Shown here: piece by piece, positions 34,833-43,512 of the stretch | How the letters are laid out: the number at the start of each line of letters is the position of its first letter | Position numbering within the stretch: the first letter of the stretch is position 1 | Origin: CAIQPS01 sp963843455 | GTDB taxonomy: Bacteria; Actinomycetota; Thermoleophilia; RBG-16-64-13 | NCBI GenBank assembly: GCA_963843455.1 | Contig: CAWJKE010000008.1 | Coordinates: 124,001-188,000, forward strand | Length of the DNA: 64,000 nucleotides | Reading direction: 5' to 3' | Position numbers and translations under genes: made by a program | Notes under the pieces: generated by a model | What the model was told of the DNA's origin: nothing | Database searches by the model: none | What the model saw: the letters and a program-made list of their open reading frames with translations, nothing else

Positions 34833-34961
34833 TTAGATATCAACGACGTCTTGCGCCGTGTGGTCCGGCGGATCGTCTGAGAGGGCTTGCAGCAGCTCGT
34901 CTGCCGCGCACACGGCATTGAGCAGGACCTCGCCTCGTGTGGTTGTGGTGGTCGCGTCCAT
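34833..34961 (-). CDS. Small ORF (42 residues) with strong ribosome-binding site
   Basis: ATG at 34961 is preceded by GAGGGAGGAAAC, an excellent Shine-Dalgarno at the right distance. The product (MDATTTTTRGEVLLNAVCAA at the start) has a Thr-rich head, an amphipathic helix and an acidic tail. It sits just downstream of the tandem arm-type repeats at 34976-34997, the position where many integrative elements encode small excisionase or regulatory proteins; that role is only inference. Confidence 0.4.
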   Translation of the reverse strand: MDATTTTTRGEVLLNAVCAADELLQALSDDPPDHTAQDVVDI

Positions 34962-34975
34962 GTTTCCTCCCTCTC

Positions 34976-34997
34976 ATTTGCTAACGATTTGCTAACG
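34976..34997. repeat. Tandem 11-bp repeats left of core B
   Basis: ATTTGCTAACG occurs twice (34976-34986 and 34987-34997). It differs by about one or two bases from the unit next to the integrase and ends 114 bp before core B, consistent with the second set of integrase arm sites of module I. The rest of the stretch 34998-35331, apart from core B, holds no gene that I can see. Confidence 0.55.
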
Positions 34998-35111
34998 GCC
35001 CGCCCGTAAGTGGGCGGCATCGGGCGGCAGATGGAGCCGTGACAGGTTCTAAAAGAGCCTGCAAATAGCCTATTTTCGTCATGGGCCAACAGAGCCCGGC
35101 AGGGGCTTTCT

Positions 35112-35167
35112 CGGTCTTAAACACCGTAGGGCTATGCCCATGCGGGTTCGAGTCCCGCCTCCGGCAT
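35112..35167 (+). repeat. Attachment core B (partial tRNA-Leu)
   Basis: A 56-bp exact copy of 33292-33347: anticodon stem, variable arm, T arm and 3' acceptor strand of tRNA-Leu. The 5' half of the tRNA is missing, so it cannot be a functional tRNA. Confidence 0.85.
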
Positions 35168-35331
35168 TCTCGTTTCTTGCCGGCATTTCTTCTCGCTCAT
35201 AGCTCTGTCGCGTTCCTCCGAATGAGGTCTGTAGCGGCGATCGGTGCGAATTAGGCACCAGAAGAACCCGGATTGCCAAAGGTCCTGCGGTCAAATACCT
35301 CTCACCGCAGGACAGCGGACCTAGCCGAGAG

Positions 35332-36669
35332 CTACGTTGAGGGCGGGGATGCTCGTCGGGTCGTCGTGGTCGTGGGCGCGCGGGCGATGGTGATGCTCAC
35401 CGTGCTGCCGATCTTCACCTGGACTCCCGCCACCGGCCGCTGATAGATGCACAACCCCGGCCTGAAATTCGGGTTCTCCTCGTTGATCACCTTCGCTCTG
35501 AGCCCGTACTGAGCGAGCTTGGCCTTTGCTTGGGCCTGGGTCAGTCCGATCGTAGCCACGGCCGGCACCTTGACTGTGGTCAACGCCGGGGCGTTGCTGA
35601 CGTTGACTGTCACCGAAATGCCGGGCTGGACCTCGGTACCCGCCGCGGGGTCTTGGCTAACCACCGTGCCCCCAGGCAGTTTAGAGGCCACCGCAAGCAC
35701 GGTGGCAGTGAGATTCATGCCGCTGAGCGCCGCGAGGGCAGCGTCCTTGCTCATGCCCGACAGGAGCGGGATTGCGACGGTGTTCGTAGCGGCCGCCACA
35801 GTGAGCGTCACGGTGGCGCCGGCATCCACCTGCTGGGTGGCGTCGGGGTTCTGCCGAAGGACGGCGCCCACGGGCTGAGCGGCACTGACTTCGGCCTTGG
35901 TCGCGACACCCAGTCCGGCCACGCTAAGCTCAGCGGCCGCCTTCTCGCGGCTCATTCCCACGACGTTCGGCACGGCGATCTGCCCGGTGCCCGAGGAGAC
36001 CAAGTAGCCGATGGTCTTGCCTTCTTCCAGCTTGCCGCTCTTTTGCGGATCCTGGCTGACTACCACACCCTGGTCCACGTCAACCGAAGGCTGCGCGCCT
36101 TCCTTCATGTAGCGGAAGCCGGCCGCCTGGATCTTCGCGATAGCCTCGGCTTCGCTCAGCCCGACGATCCCCGGTACGGTCGCGAGTTGCGGCCCGCCGC
36201 CGCTCTGGTTGGTGGGCATTACATAGGCGGCTCCGGCCAGGGCCAGAATGAGAACAATGACGAGGACCCACGGCCACGTGCTCCGCGGGCGGCCCGGGTG
36301 TTCATCGGACTCGATGATCGGCGCCGAGAGATTGCGCGGGGGGTGGCGCACGCGGGCCCCCGGGGCGGGGCCTGCGGAGACGGCGGCCGAAGCCATCACC
36401 TGGGCCGCTTCTTCGGCGAAGGGGTTCGGCACCATCACCGGCTGGTCTTCCTGAAGCGGGGGCAGATCGTCCATTATCGCTTGGGCGGTGACGTAGGGAT
36501 CAGTTGGCCCGCCGCCCAACGCAAACAAGACGACGACCTCGAGATTCTCGGGAGTGAGCGGGCTGAGCGTCCGTGGCGCCGGCGGCTGATCCAGCAGGCC
36601 GGGGGTTTCTGTCCGCGCTTGGTCGCAATGTGTCTCATGACACGTATCTAGTACCCTTTCTCCTCTCAT
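35332..36669 (-). CDS. PASTA-domain membrane protein lacking a kinase domain
   Basis: A 445-residue bitopic protein. After a 130-residue cytoplasmic, proline-rich region comes one membrane helix (TWPWVLVIVLILALAGAAYV), then four PASTA repeats (each with a VP.I/V-G-x-S-x-x-x-A start: VPGIVGLSEAEAIAKI, VPNVVGMSREKAAAEL, IPLLSGMSKDAALAAL and a variant VPAVATIGLTQAQAKAKL) and a Thr/Arg tail. PASTA repeats normally follow the membrane helix of PknB/Stk1-type Ser/Thr kinases and bind muropeptides. Here no kinase motifs are present, so it looks like a PknB-type sensor without its kinase, or an independent wall-binding protein. It is the only gene in module II. Confidence 0.75.
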   Translation of the reverse strand: MRGERVLDTCHETHCDQARTETPGLLDQPPAPRTLSPLTPENLEVVVLFALGGGPTDPYVTAQAIMDDLPPLQEDQPVMVPNPFAEEAAQVMASAAVSAGPAPGARVRHPPRNLSAPIIESDEHPGRPRSTWPWVLVIVLILALAGAAYVMPTNQSGGGPQLATVPGIVGLSEAEAIAKIQAAGFRYMKEGAQPSVDVDQGVVVSQDPQKSGKLEEGKTIGYLVSSGTGQIAVPNVVGMSREKAAAELSVAGLGVATKAEVSAAQPVGAVLRQNPDATQQVDAGATVTLTVAAATNTVAIPLLSGMSKDAALAALSGMNLTATVLAVASKLPGGTVVSQDPAAGTEVQPGISVTVNVSNAPALTTVKVPAVATIGLTQAQAKAKLAQYGLRAKVINEENPNFRPGLCIYQRPVAGVQVKIGSTVSITIARAPTTTTTRRASPPST

Positions 36670-36824
36670 GCCACGCGAGAAAGAGTACGGCCGCTATACG
36701 GACTCAGGCAGCCGCCGGGACATCACGCAGATAGTGCTTGCGATTTTTACATGTGCCAGTATGTAGAGCGTGTGGACGTGATGCAGCGCACCGTCCGCGT
36801 CACCAGCTAGGCTTTGGTCGCGAG

Positions 36825-36844
36825 CTTGTCGCCATCTTGTCGCC
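36825..36844. repeat. Tandem repeat with 11-bp period left of core C
   Basis: CTTGTCGCC occurs at 36825-36833 and again at 36836-36844, exactly 11 bp apart, about 140 bp before core C. It has the same period as the module I repeats but a different sequence, as expected for another integrase. Confidence 0.4.
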
Positions 36845-36986
36845 GGACGCGGCCGGAACCTGCCGAAATGAGACGTTACGACAAGCAGCGAGAGAAAAGC
36901 AATGATGATTAGAGCCCCCGCAAATGAGAGCTTTTCGAGGGTCAATAAGCTCAGAGAAGAAGCGAGCGAACACGACCGTCGGGCGA

Positions 36987-37040
36987 CTTAAACACCGTAG
37001 GGCTATGCCCATGCGGGTTCGAGTCCCGCCTCCGGCATAT
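36987..37040 (+). repeat. Attachment core C (partial tRNA-Leu)
   Basis: A 54-bp exact match to the 3' half of tRNA-Leu, beginning at CTTAAAC of the anticodon loop. The right flank GGTTTTGCAG is shared with cores A and E, with small gaps. Confidence 0.85.
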
Positions 37041-37443
37041 GGGGTTTTGCAGCTAAAACTTCTGCGGACAGCCGATGTGCGAGGCGCATCCGGCGGTCTC
37101 AGAGGCCCCCTTGGTGACATGCTGGTGACGAACTCGTCGCCCCGGGATGAGCCGAGACGGACGCAAAGGCACCAGACGGGATGCGGCGCTCTCGCGTCCG
37201 TCGCGACCGCCGGACGTCGCAGCCTTGCTGGGTTTTGGGAGAGCGGCCCGATGGCCAAGGCGCTCCTGTCCGGACGCGAGTCGCTCGCGCACCCTTCCAC
37301 GTTCGACCCGTGCGGATGCGATCTCACCCTGGCGGGGAGTCGCGATAGCCAGGCTGCACGCGCGCGCCTACCCACCTGGCGCGACCCCCGGAGGCAGGTC
37401 CGCGGTATCATGTCGCAACGCACGAACGCAGGGGGTTTGCGCC
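37041..37443. other. Gene-free stretch in module III
   Basis: I see no convincing gene in these 403 bp; open frames here lack ribosome-binding sites and family motifs. It contains TGGTGAC twice at 11-bp spacing (37112-37118 and 37123-37129), a further possible arm-type repeat right of core C, and a T-arm-like CACG-TTCGACC-CGTG near 37300 with no matching acceptor stem. Confidence 0.5.
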
Positions 37444-38259
37444 ATGAGGCTGCGAATGATGTTGGCAAGCGCGGGGCTCACAGCAGCCGCTGTGGCTGTG
37501 GGAGCTTGTGTTGCTCTGACCGTAGGGGGCTGTGGAAGCGACCCGGGAGCGGGCATGAAGCCGGTCGCTTCAGGGGATGAGCAGAACGTAGCCCAAGCAC
37601 AACTGCCTCCCCTCGACGTGAACGTGCCGGGCGATTTCCAGACCGCCGCCTTTGCCTACGGCTGATTCTGGGGCGCAGAGGCGCAGTTCGGCGCCGTCCG
37701 GGGAGTGATTCGCACCAGGGTGGGATACGCGGGGGGTACCTCCGCGGACCCCACATACTACGATCTCAGCGGTGCGGCCGAGACCGTGCAACTGGATTTC
37801 GACCCGACCCAGGTGAGTTACGAACAGCTCGTGGAGTACTTCTTCTCCTTCCACGACGCCACCAGTGCGCCGACGACCGGCCAGTACAGATCGGTGATCT
37901 TCGTGAACGGGCCCGAGCAAGAAGCGGTCGCCCGTTCGGTGCTGCGGCGGGTGCAAGCGAGCTCCGATGGGACCATCAAGACGACGACAGTCCCCATCGG
38001 TGATTTCACTCTGGCTGAGGACTACCATCAGAAGTACGCGCTGCAGTCGAATTGGGTCTTCTTCAACGAATTCCGGGCCATCTACCCCGACTTCTGGGAT
38101 CTGGTCGATTCGATGGCGGCAATGCGCGTCAACGCCTATCTCGATGGGTTCGGAACTGCGGAGCAACTGCAGGATGAACTGGGCGAACTGGGGCTGTCGG
38201 CCTCCGCACAGGAACACCTGCTCTCGGCCGCGCCGGCCGCTTCCTGCCCGTTGCCGTAG
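37444..38259 (+). CDS. msrA: Lipoprotein peptide-methionine (S)-S-oxide reductase with in-frame UGA (selenocysteine)
   Basis: Reading through TGA at 37663-37665 gives a 271-residue protein. It starts with a lipoprotein signal (MRLRMMLASAGLTAAAVAVG at the start, lipobox near LTVGGC), then the MsrA domain: FAYG-U-FWGAEAQF, where U replaces the catalytic Cys of GCFWG, then TRVGYAGGTSADPTYYD, HDATSAPTTGQYRSVIF and AEDYHQKY. All later MsrA motifs are in the same frame after the TGA, so this is a selenoprotein rather than a broken gene. It reduces methionine-S-sulfoxide in proteins, here on the outer membrane face. ATG 37444 follows GGGG-rich sequence. The sel genes needed are not in the window. 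Confidence 0.85.
37680..37695 (+). promoter_or_regulatory. Candidate bacterial SECIS hairpin
   Basis: GGCGC-AGTTCG-GCGCC forms a 5-bp stem with a 6-nt loop containing G-U, starting 15 nt after the UGA of msrA. Position and apical loop fit a bacterial SECIS element bound by SelB. The stem is short and an alternative pairing with upstream GGCGC at 37672-37676 exists. Confidence 0.45.
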
Positions 38260-38417
38260 AAGCAAACGCGGCCCCCCACGGCTCGGGCGGCTCTGGCAGC
38301 GACACTGAGCCCGGCACTACGTCCTCCTTGGGCTGGATGACGATCGGCGCCACAGTCGCCAGCGCCAAGGCTGCGGTGCGCACTCGCGCCAAAGAGCGAA
38401 AGCGATCGGGGCGCGAC

Positions 38418-38468
38418 CTGAACACCTTAGGGCTACGCCCGTGCGGGTTCGAGTCCCGCCTCCGGCAT
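38418..38468 (+). repeat. Attachment core D (variant partial tRNA-Leu)
   Basis: This 51-bp copy of the tRNA-Leu 3' half carries several substitutions relative to core A, including CTACGCCCG for CTATGCCCA in the variable arm, a variant also found in core E. Apart from it, the stretch 38260-38606 holds no gene I can see. Confidence 0.75.
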
Positions 38469-38606
38469 TTGTGGCGATTGCAGGTAAACACCTGCTCCGG
38501 AGCCTGGTTGCCGACACTGACTGGCCCACTCTCATGACTCGGCATGAACCTGCCGAGTAGGTTACCGAAGAGCATTCGCCAGAGACTGGATGCGCGCGAG
38601 GGGGCC

Positions 38607-39446
38607 ATGACCAGCAATCTGCCCGACGCCGTACAAAGCGACCGCGTGATGAATCTCCGCTACGCCGGCGTGTGTACCTCATGTGGTCAAGCGCTCCCCA
38701 AGGGCGCAAGGGCCATCTACAGCCCGTCGACGCACAGTGTTCGGCACGTCACCTGCTCGGTGCTCGATCACGGCATTGCAGGCGGGTCCGCTATGCGCGA
38801 GTACGAGCGTCGGAAGGCCCGAGACACGGCCAAGATCGAGGCGCAGAAGGACAACGTCAAGGCGATGTTTGGCGATGGCGTTATGAGCAAGATTGCGGTG
38901 TTTCTCGCGGTCGACGATAGGCCGCGCCGAAGCACGAGTGTCTGGGAACAGGGCGCAGTCGGTGAGGAGAAGGTTGCAGCCCGTCTCGATGTGCTTGCGG
39001 AAGTAGGGGTGCGCACCTTCCATGACCGCCGGATTCCGCGGACGAGAGCGAACATCGACCACTTGGTGGTGACCCCGTGGGGAGTCTGGGTCGTCGATGC
39101 CAAGCGGTACATCAACAAGCGGCCCACCTATGAGGTGCACGGAGGGCTGTTCAGCCCTCGACGCGAGGAGTTGAGGGTCGGAGGCCGGAAGGCGGACCAT
39201 CTTGTCGACGGCGTGCTCTGGCAGGTTGAGCGCGTGGAGGCTGTTCTTGAGGGCACGGTTCCGGTCACGGGTCTCCTCTGCTTCGTCGAGGCAGACTGGC
39301 CATTGATCGGCGGCTCATTCACGGTTCGCGGTGTGCGGGTCTGCTGGCCGGCCCGACTCGCCAAGACCCTGCTGAAGACTGAGGAGCCGGCACTCGACGT
39401 AGAGGCGGTTAGCCGGAGGCTCGCAGCAAAGTTCCCGCCCGCGTAG
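38607..39446 (+). CDS. NERD-domain protein with N-terminal zinc-binding segment
   Basis: About 279 residues from ATG 38607, after GAGGGGG. The N-terminal region has CTSCGQALPKGARA and a later Cys (VRHVTC), a likely zinc finger. The NERD (nuclease-related) domain follows: GAVGEEKVAARLDVL, then FHDRRIPRTRANIDHLVV and WGVWVVDAKRY, the D...D-x-K pattern shared with PD-(D/E)XK nucleases. NERD proteins are frequent in mobile and defence-related regions and may cut or bind DNA. The C-terminal half is consistent with the rest of the domain. An ATG at 38544 would add 21 residues. Confidence 0.7.
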   Translation: MTSNLPDAVQSDRVMNLRYAGVCTSCGQALPKGARAIYSPSTHSVRHVTCSVLDHGIAGGSAMREYERRKARDTAKIEAQKDNVKAMFGDGVMSKIAVFLAVDDRPRRSTSVWEQGAVGEEKVAARLDVLAEVGVRTFHDRRIPRTRANIDHLVVTPWGVWVVDAKRYINKRPTYEVHGGLFSPRREELRVGGRKADHLVDGVLWQVERVEAVLEGTVPVTGLLCFVEADWPLIGGSFTVRGVRVCWPARLAKTLLKTEEPALDVEAVSRRLAAKFPPA

Positions 39447-39477
39447 GCTAGTGGTCCACGTCGGGCAGGTCCCGCAA

Positions 39478-39708
39478 CTAGTAGTACGTCTCGATCTCCC
39501 AACGGACCCTGTCGAGCCCCTCGATAGGCTTGGCAACGTTGTCGCTCATCGCTATGGTCGCGCTGATCCGGTTGAGGGCCGGGTCTGCGCGAGAATCGAG
39601 TGCTTCTCGGCGGCCATTCGCTTGTAGGGAGGGCGCGCTGAGATTTACCTGCCGGCCACGTTCGGCGTAGACGTCAAAGACGCATCGGCCACCACAAAGT
39701 CTTGCCAT
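39478..39708 (-). pseudogene. Possible transposase remnant
   Basis: A 76-codon fragment ending in GLDRVRWEIETYY. The pattern R-W-x-I-E-x-Y/F resembles the segment around the last catalytic Glu of IS4-type transposases, but the rest is unlike any family I know and no inverted repeats are visible. The surrounding 39447-39807 has no other gene. Confidence 0.2.
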
Positions 39709-39807
39709 CCCGAGGTCGTTGCGGTAAGAAGAGGTCAGAGAGCTTCACGTTCGGATGTTCGAAGCTGTTTGGGCTGCGCAGGGTGACCCAGCGATGGGGG
39801 GACTAGC

Positions 39808-42800
39808 ATGAGGATCGGCCGAAGGCCCCTGGCTACGGTACTAGCCACCCTTGTCCTGGCGCTTCTGCTTTTCTTCCCCGCCTCCGCCATGGCCTCATCC
39901 TCTTCCCTCACACTTCAGCCGGGCTGGAACCTGGTGGCCGCCGGTCCCGGGACGAGCTTCCCCGGCACCCTCTTCGGCTGGAACGGCTCCTCCTATGTGA
40001 GCACCTCGAGCCCGGCGGCCTGGCAGGGATACTGGTGCAGGGTGACAGAGCTGCAGACAGTCAGCATCACGACGGTCTCAGGCCCCCAGACGACCTCTCT
40101 GACGAGCGGCTGGAACCTCGTCGGCAACTCCATGAGCTACACCGCCACCCTCGCCCTTCCTTTCGGCCGAGTGGCGTTCGTCTATGACGCAAGCGCCCAA
40201 GGCTACGTCTCCACTTCGACCCTGGCCCCCGGCCAAGGAGCCTGGGTAAGAGGAGAAGCGGGAGAGTCGGTCGCTTTTTCACCCCCTGCGCCCACCATCA
40301 CCGCTCTCAGCGTCACCTCCGGCCCGACCTCCGGGGGCACCTCGGTCATCATCACCGGTGCGGCCTTCATGGGGGTGACGGAAGTGATCTTCGGCGGCAC
40401 CGCTCTTCCAGCCTCAGGCTACACCGTCGACTCCGATACCCAGATAACTATCCCAAGCGTCCCCGCTCACGCCGGCGGCACTGTCAGTGTCTCGGTCACC
40501 ACTGCTTCCGGCAGCTCCGCGGACACCTCCGCCGACGACTACACCTACGTGGACATGACCGCCACCATCGCGGTCACCGACTTCGTCGATTACCGGGTGT
40601 TCCAGCGCGATATCGGCGGCACGTCCAAGAGCGTGACCGTCAGCGGAAGCTATTGGGACATGAACTGGAATCACGTGGAGGCGCGGGTCCTGCAACACGG
40701 CACCAGCACGGCTGTTCTTGACTGGACGACCATCGACTCGACGCCTGGCGGCGGGACATTCTCCGGCAATCTCAGTGTTCCGCAGGGCGGCTGGTACAAC
40801 GTCGAGGTACGCGCCCTGGACGGCACAGGATCCGTGATCGGCTCCAGCCGCGGCACGAACAAGTGGGGCGTGGGGATGATCATCCTCGTTATCGGCCAAT
40901 CGAACATGTCCGGCCGCGGCCAACCCCCCTATCACGGTCGCAACTTCCGATCTGGCAGTCAACTACAGCAACGCCGGAAGATGGGAACACCTGGCCGATC
41001 CCTACGACGATGAGAGCCCTGCAGGCGCGGTTGACGACGATAATGCGAAGGCCGCTGGATCGATGATCCCCGGCATCGCCAATTCCCTTCTCCAGAGCTT
41101 TGATTTCCCCATCGCCTTCGTACCCGCAGCCAAAGGTGGGTCGAATCTCTGGGTCAACGGATCCAATTACGGATGGGCTTACCGCAATCCATCGAATCAC
41201 GTCGACACCTCCACCCTCTATGGCCAATCGATAACGAAGGCGCAAAGTGTGGGCGGCGTCGAGTTGATCATCATGCATCAGGGCGAACAGGACTTGACCG
41301 ACGGCCGCACCGAAGCGAACTACGAGGCGGATTTCGCCACCATGATCGGCCACTATCGACAAGACCTCTATTCCAACATTCCGATCTTCATCTGCCAGCT
41401 TGGAACGGTAGGCAGCGGGACCAACGGTGGAGCCACTGGTATCCGCAATGCGCAGCACGATGTGGATAATGGGACGAGCATCTTCATGGGCGCCACCGCG
41501 ATGGACCTGCCGCGGTTCGATACGTGGCACTACGCCACCCCGGCATTGACTGTGATCGGCAGCCGCCTGGCCAATGCCATCAAGGACTATTTCGGCCGGT
41601 CGACCTACTACCGCGGCCCGTCTGTCAAGTCGGCGGTCTTCAGTGACCTGAATCGTAACCAGGTGACGGTGACCCTCGAGCACCGCGGCGGCACGGACAT
41701 ATCGCCGGCAACGGGGATCACCGGCTTTGCAGGTGTTCGACAACGGCTCGGCCGTGACCATACAGTCGGCCGTGCGCCATGCCCCCGATGCAGGTTCTGC
41801 TGACCTTGGCGAGCTCAATAGCCGCAGGCCACACCGTGACCCTGCGCTACCTCTACGGCGCGACACCGGATGTGTCCGGCCTCGTCAAGGACAACTCACC
41901 GCTTGCCCTGCCGCTCGAGAACACGACAGTCGACATGCCGGTCGACTCGTCAGGCGACTTCACCATCATCGCCATGCCCGACACCCAGCACTACACGGAC
42001 AGCGCGGCCAACTACGCCTTCTTCAGTGCTCAGACCCAATGGATCGTCGCCAATAGAGACTCCAGGAATATCGTCTTTGTCACGGGCGTGGGCGATATCG
42101 TACAAACCGGCGACACCAATTCCTCGGAATGGCAAGTGGCCGATGCCGCATACGGTCTCCTCGAGGATCCCGCCACAACGTCGCTCGCGTCCGGGATCCC
42201 CTACGGTCTAGCTGTGGGCAATCATGACCAAAGCCCGGTCGGGGGTGGTAGTAGTGCATCAACCACCCTTTACAACCAGTTCTTCGGCGTTTCCAACTTC
42301 ACTGGCCGCAGCTACTATGGCGGACATTACGGTACCGATAATGACAACCACTATGAGTTGTTTGACGCTGGTGGTATGGATTTCATCATCATCCACCTAG
42401 AGTACGACACCACCCCGGAACAACCTGTGCTTGATTGGGCCGACAACTTGCTGACGACCTACGGGAGCAGGCGGGCGATCGTTACCACTCACTATGTGAT
42501 AAACCTCGGAAACCCAGGAGGTTGGGGTACTCAAGGGCAAGCCACCTACAATGCCTTGAGTGATCATCCGAATCTCTTTCTCATGTTGGGTGGCCATGTG
42601 CATGGAGAAGGGCGGCGTCAGGATACGGCCGCAAACGGCAACGTTGTGAACACTCTGTTGTTCGACTATCAGGATTACGCAAATGGCGGGGATGGCTGGT
42701 TGAGGATACTGACGTTCTCGCCGGCCGACGACACCATCGAAGTGGAAACCTACTCGCCTACACGCAATGGAGGCAGCGGGGATTTCCAGACCGATGGCGA

Positions 42801-42831
42801 CAGCCGGTTCACCTTGAGCTACGACATGTAG
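39808..42831 (+). pseudogene. Secreted TIG / SASA esterase / calcineurin-like phosphoesterase protein, interrupted by three frameshifts
   Basis: Read across three single-base shifts (near 40929, 41728 and 41797) this is one protein of about 1007 residues. It has a signal peptide (residues 1-29), two GWNLVG-type repeats, a TIG/IPT domain (TSGPTSGGTSVIITGAAF), a linker, and a sialate-O-acetylesterase (SGNH/SASA) domain with the nucleophile motif IGQSNMSGRG and HQGEQD. A calcineurin-like metallophosphoesterase domain follows, with MPDTQHY, GVGDIVQTGDT, VGNHDQSP and GGHVHGEG. It is probably cell-wall or extracellular and acts on glycans and phosphate esters. Total length is 3 x 1008, because the three extra bases cancel out. 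There are no internal stops apart from those caused by the shifts, so it may be intact in the cell. Confidence 0.55.
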
Positions 42832-42924
42832 GCTCCGTTCGCGTACGGAGCGCACCCGATCGGTGGCTAGCTAGCTCCGCCGGCGGGGGTTCTTCCGTTC
42901 CATCCGTCAGCCCTCTCGGATACG

Positions 42925-43155
42925 ATGCTAAGCGAGATGAGCGAGACAGTGACCATCCTGGGGGCCGGTGCATCGGCTGCGGCCGGAGCCCCGCTCATGT
43001 CCGACTTTTTGGACCGTGCCAACGATCTCTTGAAGTCAGGGCGACTCGACAACGCCTACCGTGAAGAGTTTGCGGCTATCGCTCAAGCGAGGATAGACCT
43101 CGAAGCTGCCGCCGCACGCGGCACGCTGTCACCGGCGGCTGCAGTCTCAAGGTAG
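42925..43155 (+). pseudogene. SIR2-like N-terminal remnant
   Basis: Seventy-six codons starting with VTILGAGASAAAGAPLMSDF, the GAGAS Rossmann motif that opens SIR2-family NAD-binding domains, common in anti-phage proteins. The rest of the domain (normally more than 200 residues with N and H catalytic residues) is absent and the frame stops at 43155. I take it as a truncated defence gene. An alternative is an unrelated small nucleotide-binding protein. Confidence 0.45.
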
Positions 43156-43355
43156 CCTGGCTCAGTGGTGCGACGTACGGTAAGCCGTTGACTTGGGTAG
43201 TCGAGTACAGCGGCTATCCTGTAACGACCTGGACTTCTGAGGCTTCGGGCAAGTTCACCCAGACCCAGATCAAACAGGGGTATGCGTGGCTTGGCCCCTA
43301 TTGTTGGACAGGTACCACGGTATACCGAGTGACTTTCTACACGAGGTCGGCCTGA
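43113..43355 (+). pseudogene. C-terminal fragment of an unidentified protein
   Basis: A frame without start codon reads GATYGKPLTWVVEYSGYPVT, then YAWLGPYCWTG and TVYRVTFYTRSA before a TGA at 43353. Its Trp/Tyr-rich, beta-like composition suggests the end of an extracellular or phage protein. It overlaps the SIR2-like remnant's 3' end, as if a deletion joined two genes. Confidence 0.25.
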
Positions 43356-43405
43356 GCGGCTACGAAGAATGGCTGATAGCGCGTGGAGACTGATCTGTTC
43401 CGGGC

Positions 43406-43446
43406 AAGATCAGCTCCCCTCGGATCACCGGGCGGGGGCTGATCTT
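43406..43446. terminator. Long inverted repeat
   Basis: AAGATCAGC-TCCCC (43406-43419) pairs with the segment ending GCTGATCTT (43438-43446), with a short bulge. It directly precedes a second hairpin at 43456. Confidence 0.4.
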
Positions 43447-43455
43447 TGGCAAAGC

Positions 43456-43491
43456 AAAGCGGCGGGGTAGGGGACTACTCCCGCCGCTTTT
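43456..43491 (+). terminator. Rho-independent terminator at the end of module IV
   Basis: AAAGCGGCGGG (43456-43466) and CCCGCCGCTTT (43480-43490) form a perfect 11-bp stem followed by T and CGTCGCG. The outer arm and the sequence after it closely match the terminator at 47478-47519. Apart from terminators, repeats and core E, 43356-44010 has no gene. Confidence 0.65.
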
Positions 43492-43512
43492 CGTCGCGCC
43501 CTGCTGTTCGTG

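Noticed and set aside
35112..35167. Second tRNA-Leu gene (and likewise at cores C, D and E)
   Set aside because: The 5' acceptor strand, D arm and half of the anticodon arm are missing, so these are attachment-site copies only.
36694..36945. 83-codon minus-strand ORF with a membrane helix in module II
   Set aside because: It has a TTG start, no ribosome-binding site and no continuation of plausible protein after the helix; it overlaps the arm-type repeat.
37240..37330. Possible tRNA or tRNA-like RNA (CACG-TTCGACC-CGTG T-arm)
   Set aside because: No matching acceptor stem or anticodon arm can be drawn at normal spacing; the only complement of the 3' flank is more than 200 bp away.
37444..37665. 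msrA region as a pseudogene truncated at TGA
   Set aside because: The TGA is exactly at the catalytic Cys codon and the frame continues with all MsrA motifs, so selenocysteine is the better reading.
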